From: Bacilli bacterium
GTDB taxonomy: Bacteria > Bacillota_I > Bacilli_A > RF39 > UBA660
Reading direction: 5' to 3'
NCBI GenBank assembly: GCA_016283075.1
Contig: JAEEMF010000076.1
Span: 1-10,120, forward strand
DNA: 10,120 bases
The position numbers and the translations under genes were made by a program. A model generated the notes under the pieces. That model did no database searches, was not told where the DNA came from, and worked only from the letters and a program-made list of their open reading frames with translations. Within the stretch, counting starts at the first letter, position 1, and each line of letters starts with the position of its first letter. Shown in pieces: positions 6,611 to 10,120 of this stretch.

Positions 6611-7253
6611 ACTTGTATCCTACTCCATGTACTGTTTGAATAAGATTTCTATATTTTCCTAAGTTATTCCTTAATTTCTTTATATGAGTATCAATAGTAC
6701 GGTCATCTCCAAAGAAACTATATCCCCATAAGTTACTTAATATATTTTCTCTTGATATAGCAATATTTTTATTCTTAATTAAGTAACAAAGAATATTATA
6801 TTCTTTAGGAGTAAGACTTATTTCTTTACCTTCAACACTAACAGTATGTCCTTTATAATCAATTACTAAATCTTCATAAACAAACATATCTGTTACATCA
6901 TTTCTTTTTAGTACGGCTTTTATTCTAGCCATAAGTTCTTTTGGACTAAAAGGTTTTGTTATATAGTCATCTATACCAAGATTGAAACCTGATAATTTAT
7001 CAAATTCTTCACTTCTTGCAGATAACATTATAACAGGAATATTTTTAATAGCTTTTATTTCTTTACAAGCACTCATTCCATCTAGATTAGGCATCATTAT
7101 ATCTAGTATAACTAAATCAATATTATTATTTCTAACCATATCAATTGCTTCTAAACCATCAGATACTTCTAAATAGTTATATCCTTCTATAGTTAAATAT
7201 TCTTTAATTACATTACGGATTAAATCTTCATCATCTACTACTAAAATATTCAT
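6597..7253 (-). CDS. OmpR/PhoB-family response regulator
   Basis: DNA-binding partner of the adjacent kinase, 218 residues. Receiver domain (about 1-115): acidic pocket D7 D8 (VVDDED), phospho-acceptor D51 (VILDIMMP), S78 (MLSAR) and K100 (TKPF). Winged-helix domain (about 122-218): SLTPKEYNILCYL, the recognition-helix region DDRTIDTHIKKLRNNLG and the wing VHGVGYKFE. All signature residues are present. ATG with GAGGTGA four bases upstream, and a promoter with TATAAT. It is first in the regulator–kinase–DUF1294 operon. Because its promoter carries 11-bp TGTG direct repeats, of the spacing used by this family, autoregulation is likely. The exact pathway (phosphate, envelope stress, antimicrobial peptides) cannot be told. 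Confidence 0.96.
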   Translation of the reverse strand: MNILVVDDEDLIRNVIKEYLTIEGYNYLEVSDGLEAIDMVRNNNIDLVILDIMMPNLDGMSACKEIKAIKNIPVIMLSARSEEFDKLSGFNLGIDDYITKPFSPKELMARIKAVLKRNDVTDMFVYEDLVIDYKGHTVSVEGKEISLTPKEYNILCYLIKNKNIAISRENILSNLWGYSFFGDDRTIDTHIKKLRNNLGKYRNLIQTVHGVGYKFELK

Positions 7254-7273
7254 AATATCACCTCTTTATACGT

Positions 7274-7310
7274 ATTATAAAATATAATTGTGTCTTTTAT
7301 GTGTTATTTT
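7274..7310 (-). promoter_or_regulatory. Promoter and 11-base repeat operator of the two-component operon
   Basis: The minus strand has a perfect -10 TATAAT (7274-7279). Nine bases upstream are the direct repeats TGTGTCTTTTA (7289-7299) and TGTGTTATTTT (7300-7310, plus-strand reading), 11 bases apart, in place of a -35. Sixteen bases (7289-7304) match exactly the site at 4909-4924. The outer repeat overlaps the 3' end of the queH–amidase gene. The -10 is centred in an inverted repeat ATTATA-TTT-TATAAT. Confidence 0.7.
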
Positions 7311-9373
7311 CTTAAATAATCATCGATAAGAGATGCCATTTTTCTTAAGATATTTTCATTATTCTTTTCAATAAATGTCATATCTTCATTATTACCAATA
7401 TATCCTATTTCGAAGATATATCCTTCTGTACCTCTATTAGAGTTTATATAATAGTTAACACCTGTTCCATCACGGCCATCACGGTATGCTCCGGTCATAT
7501 ATTCACCAGGTTCACGTATCATAAAGTAATAATTTGTTTCATTAGTTGCTGGGAAGGTAGTGTAATTTTTCTTAGCAGCATCTTTTTGCATTTCTTTTAA
7601 AGTATCATTATCCATTGTACGAATATAAATACCATCTTCTACTTTATTAAACTTATTAATAGAGTATCTAAGTCCTAGGGCGTTCATACTTGATGATACA
7701 CTTCTAGCAAATGTTAAATCAGAGTTATATGGACAGTAGAATTCAAATCCATGATAATTAACTCCTCCTACATTATTAAAGTGAATAGATAAAGATAGTT
7801 TAGCATTACTTTCATGTATTTTATTAACTCTACCGCCCCCATCATAATCAGGTATTTTAGTTTCAGTAGTTCTAGTAAGTGCTACTTTATAACCTAATTC
7901 TTCAAGGTATCCTTTAAGTTTATTAGTATATGGAAGAGTATACTGAGTTTCCCATCTTCCATTTACTTTAGCTCCGCTATCTGTTCCGCCGTGACCAGCA
8001 TCTAGAATAATATCATATACTTCATCTTCTGAAGGAGTACATTCTACTTTAAGACTTTCTCCACTAGCAAAAGTGATTTTATTTATCTTTCCTTCTTTAG
8101 AAGTAATAGTGTAATAACTTGTTTCTTCGTGATTAGATTTATTCGATGTTTTATAATAATATTCTCTACCATCACTAGCATATATCCTTATATAAGTATC
8201 ATATGACCCTATAGGTAGATCATCCAACTTATATCCATCATTTATCTTATCAGCAAGTCTATATGTAAGTACTCCCTCTTTATAATCAAATTTAATAGGA
8301 GCTAAAGTCATTTCTTTTTTTCCTATAAAAGCAATACTAGCTTTTACTGGAGCAAGCTCTGCTGTAAGACTTCCTTTTATATTTAGGTGATTACCATAAA
8401 TATAATATTCATTTATATCAGATACTTCTTCTTTTATAGTAAGTGTATCTATTAAAGGATAATCAGTTTCTATATCAGAAGAGCCATTTTTAAAATTAAT
8501 ACTCCAAGAAGAAACATCTAGTTTACTAAAGAACTTAATATGATACATGTATCCACCTAGTCCTATAATAGCTGCTATTATAATAAGTCTAAATAACTTC
8601 TTATAAACAGGAACTTTTATGTCTCTAAACTGATACATTCCATCTTTTTCTATCTTTTTAGGTTTTTCTTCTTTATTATGTTTAGCATTTACAAAGGAAG
8701 CAAGTTGCTCTCTTAAAGCTTCCTCTTCTTTTTGTTTTTCTAAAGCAAGCTTTTTAGCTCTTTCTCTATTATCTCTTTCTATCTTAGAGTACTTACATCC
8801 GCAGTAATCTTGTCTATATAAGTTATACTCTTTAGATAGTTCAATACTTCTCTTATAACCATTTTTCTTTTTAAAATCAGCATATAAATATTTTAAATCA
8901 TATTCACTTGCTAATTTCTCACCTATTTCATTTAACCAATTACTATTTTTATAAGGAGAAATAGATAGTGTAGTTGTAAAATATTTAAATCTATTTTTCT
9001 TAGCATACTGAGCTGCTTTACGCATTCTAAGTTCATAGCAAGTATAGCATCTACTAGAACCCTCTTTTTCTTCTTCTTTTCCTTCTATAGCCGAAGTATA
9101 CTCACTATTATCATAGTTTTCTACTACTATATTTACAGGATTTTTAGTTTTAAACTCAGAAGTAAATCTTCTAAGTTCTTCAACTCTTTTATCAAATTCT
9201 TCTTTTGTATCAATATTAGGATTGTAATAATAAACAGTTATCTTAAAATAATTTGATAAATATTCTAAGCAGTAACTAGAACATGGAGCGCAGCAAGCAT
9301 GAAGAAGTAGTTTTGGAGTAGTACCTTTTCTTATCTTGCTTATCATTTCTTCCATTTTTTCTTGATAATTCAT
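7304..9373 (-). CDS. queH: Fusion: QueH epoxyqueuosine reductase – membrane anchor – N-acetylmuramoyl-L-alanine amidase
   Basis: A single 689-residue reading frame joining two unrelated enzymes. Residues about 1-205 are QueH (formerly DUF208), which reduces epoxyqueuosine to queuosine in tRNA: HACCAPC (25-31), RCYTCYELRM (108-117) and YCGCKYS (190-196) hold the iron-binding cysteines. A charged linker (about 197-255) leads to one transmembrane segment (about 259-280). An extracellular beta-rich domain (about 290-445) of no family I recognise follows, then Amidase_3 (about 452-689) with zinc ligands H461 (LDAGHGG), E475 and H531 (SIHFNN) and catalytic E655 (FEIGYIGN). Topology would place QueH in the cytosol and the amidase outside. 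ATG with perfect AGGAGGT five bases upstream. Internal Met246 lacks a good ribosome binding site, so separate translation of the amidase is not evident. Both halves look intact; an assembly error that joined two genes is the main alternative. Confidence 0.9.
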   Translation of the reverse strand: MNYQEKMEEMISKIRKGTTPKLLLHACCAPCSSYCLEYLSNYFKITVYYYNPNIDTKEEFDKRVEELRRFTSEFKTKNPVNIVVENYDNSEYTSAIEGKEEEKEGSSRCYTCYELRMRKAAQYAKKNRFKYFTTTLSISPYKNSNWLNEIGEKLASEYDLKYLYADFKKKNGYKRSIELSKEYNLYRQDYCGCKYSKIERDNRERAKKLALEKQKEEEALREQLASFVNAKHNKEEKPKKIEKDGMYQFRDIKVPVYKKLFRLIIIAAIIGLGGYMYHIKFFSKLDVSSWSINFKNGSSDIETDYPLIDTLTIKEEVSDINEYYIYGNHLNIKGSLTAELAPVKASIAFIGKKEMTLAPIKFDYKEGVLTYRLADKINDGYKLDDLPIGSYDTYIRIYASDGREYYYKTSNKSNHEETSYYTITSKEGKINKITFASGESLKVECTPSEDEVYDIILDAGHGGTDSGAKVNGRWETQYTLPYTNKLKGYLEELGYKVALTRTTETKIPDYDGGGRVNKIHESNAKLSLSIHFNNVGGVNYHGFEFYCPYNSDLTFARSVSSSMNALGLRYSINKFNKVEDGIYIRTMDNDTLKEMQKDAAKKNYTTFPATNETNYYFMIREPGEYMTGAYRDGRDGTGVNYYINSNRGTEGYIFEIGYIGNNEDMTFIEKNNENILRKMASLIDDYLRK

Positions 9374-9377
9374 ATTT

Positions 9378-9385
9378 ACCTCCTA
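9378..9385 (-). promoter_or_regulatory. queH–amidase ribosome binding site overlapping the upstream stop codon
   Basis: The minus strand TAGGAGGT holds the stop TAG of the lipid kinase (9383-9385) and the full Shine-Dalgarno AGGAGGT of the next gene. This is the same arrangement as at xerD–deoB and suggests coupled translation. Confidence 0.8.
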
Positions 9386-10120
9386 TATATCTTTATTTAC
9401 AAATAACTTCTTGATGTTCTTTTTTGGCATCCTTATTCTAAAGTTATGTTCTATTTCAACTTTAAACTTTTTAGTATCTCCTTCAAGTTTCTCCCCATCA
9501 ATACACCATCCATGTTTTAATGGTTCTTTAAATTCTATTTCTAAACTAGATCCTTCATAAAACTCTAGTCCTTGTACCTTAGTAACATTAGAAGTTGCTA
9601 CCATACCAAGAGCTTTTACAATATCTGTTTTCTTTGTTAAATTACAAAATAGTATTTCAAACTTATTATCATCTAGTTTAATGTCTTTATAAAAGTTATT
9701 GATTCCGGCTATTCTATTAGCGTTAGAAAGTAACATAAATGAATACTTTCCACTAAATGATTTACCATCAATACTAAAATCTATATCATATAAAGGTGTA
9801 GGACTTACAAACGATTTCATTCCTTCTACTAAATATGCTAAGTAACCAATCTTACTTTTAAGTTCTCTTGGAGTTTCATAAGGAACAGTCATAAACTTAC
9901 CAAATCCTGCTACATAAACAAAAGCTTTTTTATTGATAGTACAAATATCAATATCTTTTTCTTCCCCGTCAAGTAGTAATTTTAAGTTTTCAAGTATATC
10001 TTGACCATATCCAAACATAGCACCTATATCATTAGTAGTACCTACTGGTATATGAGCAACTAGTAATCTATTTTTTCTTTTAAGATTACCATTTACTATT
10101 TCATTAAAAGTACCATCTCC
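9383..10120 (-). CDS. Diacylglycerol/YegS-BmrU-type lipid kinase, 5' end beyond the window
   Basis: The frame stays open to the right edge, giving 245 visible residues; the ATG at 10016-10018 is internal. The visible start GDGTFNEIVNG is the GGDGTxxE ATP-binding motif, followed by HIPVGTTNDIGAMFG (the P-x-GT-x-NDxA motif), both hallmarks of the DAGK catalytic domain. The C-terminal beta-sandwich includes LLSNANRIAG, LEFYEGSSLEIEF and the family WxxDGE motif as WCIDGE. About 50-65 N-terminal residues are missing compared with typical 290-310-residue members. The enzyme phosphorylates a lipid such as diacylglycerol with ATP at the inner membrane face, recycling it into phospholipid synthesis; DagK/DgkB itself or a paralogue cannot be told apart here. 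It is cotranscribed with the QueH–amidase gene. Confidence 0.9.
   Translation of the reverse strand, partial: GDGTFNEIVNGNLKRKNRLLVAHIPVGTTNDIGAMFGYGQDILENLKLLLDGEEKDIDICTINKKAFVYVAGFGKFMTVPYETPRELKSKIGYLAYLVEGMKSFVSPTPLYDIDFSIDGKSFSGKYSFMLLSNANRIAGINNFYKDIKLDDNKFEILFCNLTKKTDIVKALGMVATSNVTKVQGLEFYEGSSLEIEFKEPLKHGWCIDGEKLEGDTKKFKVEIEHNFRIRMPKKNIKKLFVNKDI

Noticed and set aside
6982..7176. 64-residue plus-strand open frame
   Set aside because: Antisense to the receiver domain of the response regulator; its hydrophobic look is the complement of conserved codons.
5213..7253. TGA read as tryptophan (code 4), given the AT-rich, Mollicutes-like composition
   Set aside because: TGA ends the regulator and the kinase at their expected C-termini, and conserved tryptophans are TGG.
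8636..8638. Internal ATG (Met246) as the start of a separate amidase gene
   Set aside because: Only a weak GATGGA lies upstream at poor spacing and no stop codon separates it from QueH; kept as an alternative within the fusion finding.

Overview
This is an AT-rich window (my estimate is well under 35% GC) from a low-GC Gram-positive bacterium, probably an uncultured gut Bacilli/Erysipelotrichia/RF39-like lineage. Supports for that are the xerD–deoB gene order, which matches Bacillus subtilis, the Firmicutes-type RarA and HolA proteins, and strong AGGAGG-type ribosome binding sites. TGA is used as a real stop codon at the regulator/kinase and kinase/DUF1294 junctions, so this is not a code-4 Mycoplasma. 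The secreted amidase implies a peptidoglycan wall. No rRNA, tRNA, CRISPR array, insertion sequence or phage gene is visible.

Layout: nearly everything is on the minus strand. From the left come deoB and xerD (one operon, xerD first), a 52-residue lysine-rich single-span membrane protein with its own promoter and terminator, the only plus-strand gene rarA, and holA converging on rarA through a shared bidirectional terminator. A 268-base gap follows with no start codon on its minus strand but a promoter, two hairpins and a terminator; I read it as a candidate small RNA. Next is a three-gene operon encoding an OmpR-type response regulator, a sensor histidine kinase and a DUF1294 membrane protein. 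The right end holds a gene fusing a QueH-type epoxyqueuosine reductase to a membrane anchor and an extracellular N-acetylmuramoyl-L-alanine amidase, preceded by a lipid kinase that runs off the window.

Two points stand out. First, the same 16-base sequence, made of TGTG repeats exactly 11 bases apart, lies just upstream of the -10 box of the two-component operon and again upstream of the candidate small RNA. OmpR/PhoB-family regulators typically bind direct repeats of about 11 bp, so the sequence suggests an autoregulated two-component system that also drives a small RNA whose hairpin loop shows a CUCC (anti-Shine-Dalgarno-like) motif. Second, the in-frame join of a cytosolic tRNA-modification enzyme to a secreted cell-wall hydrolase in one 689-residue protein is unusual and deserves verification.
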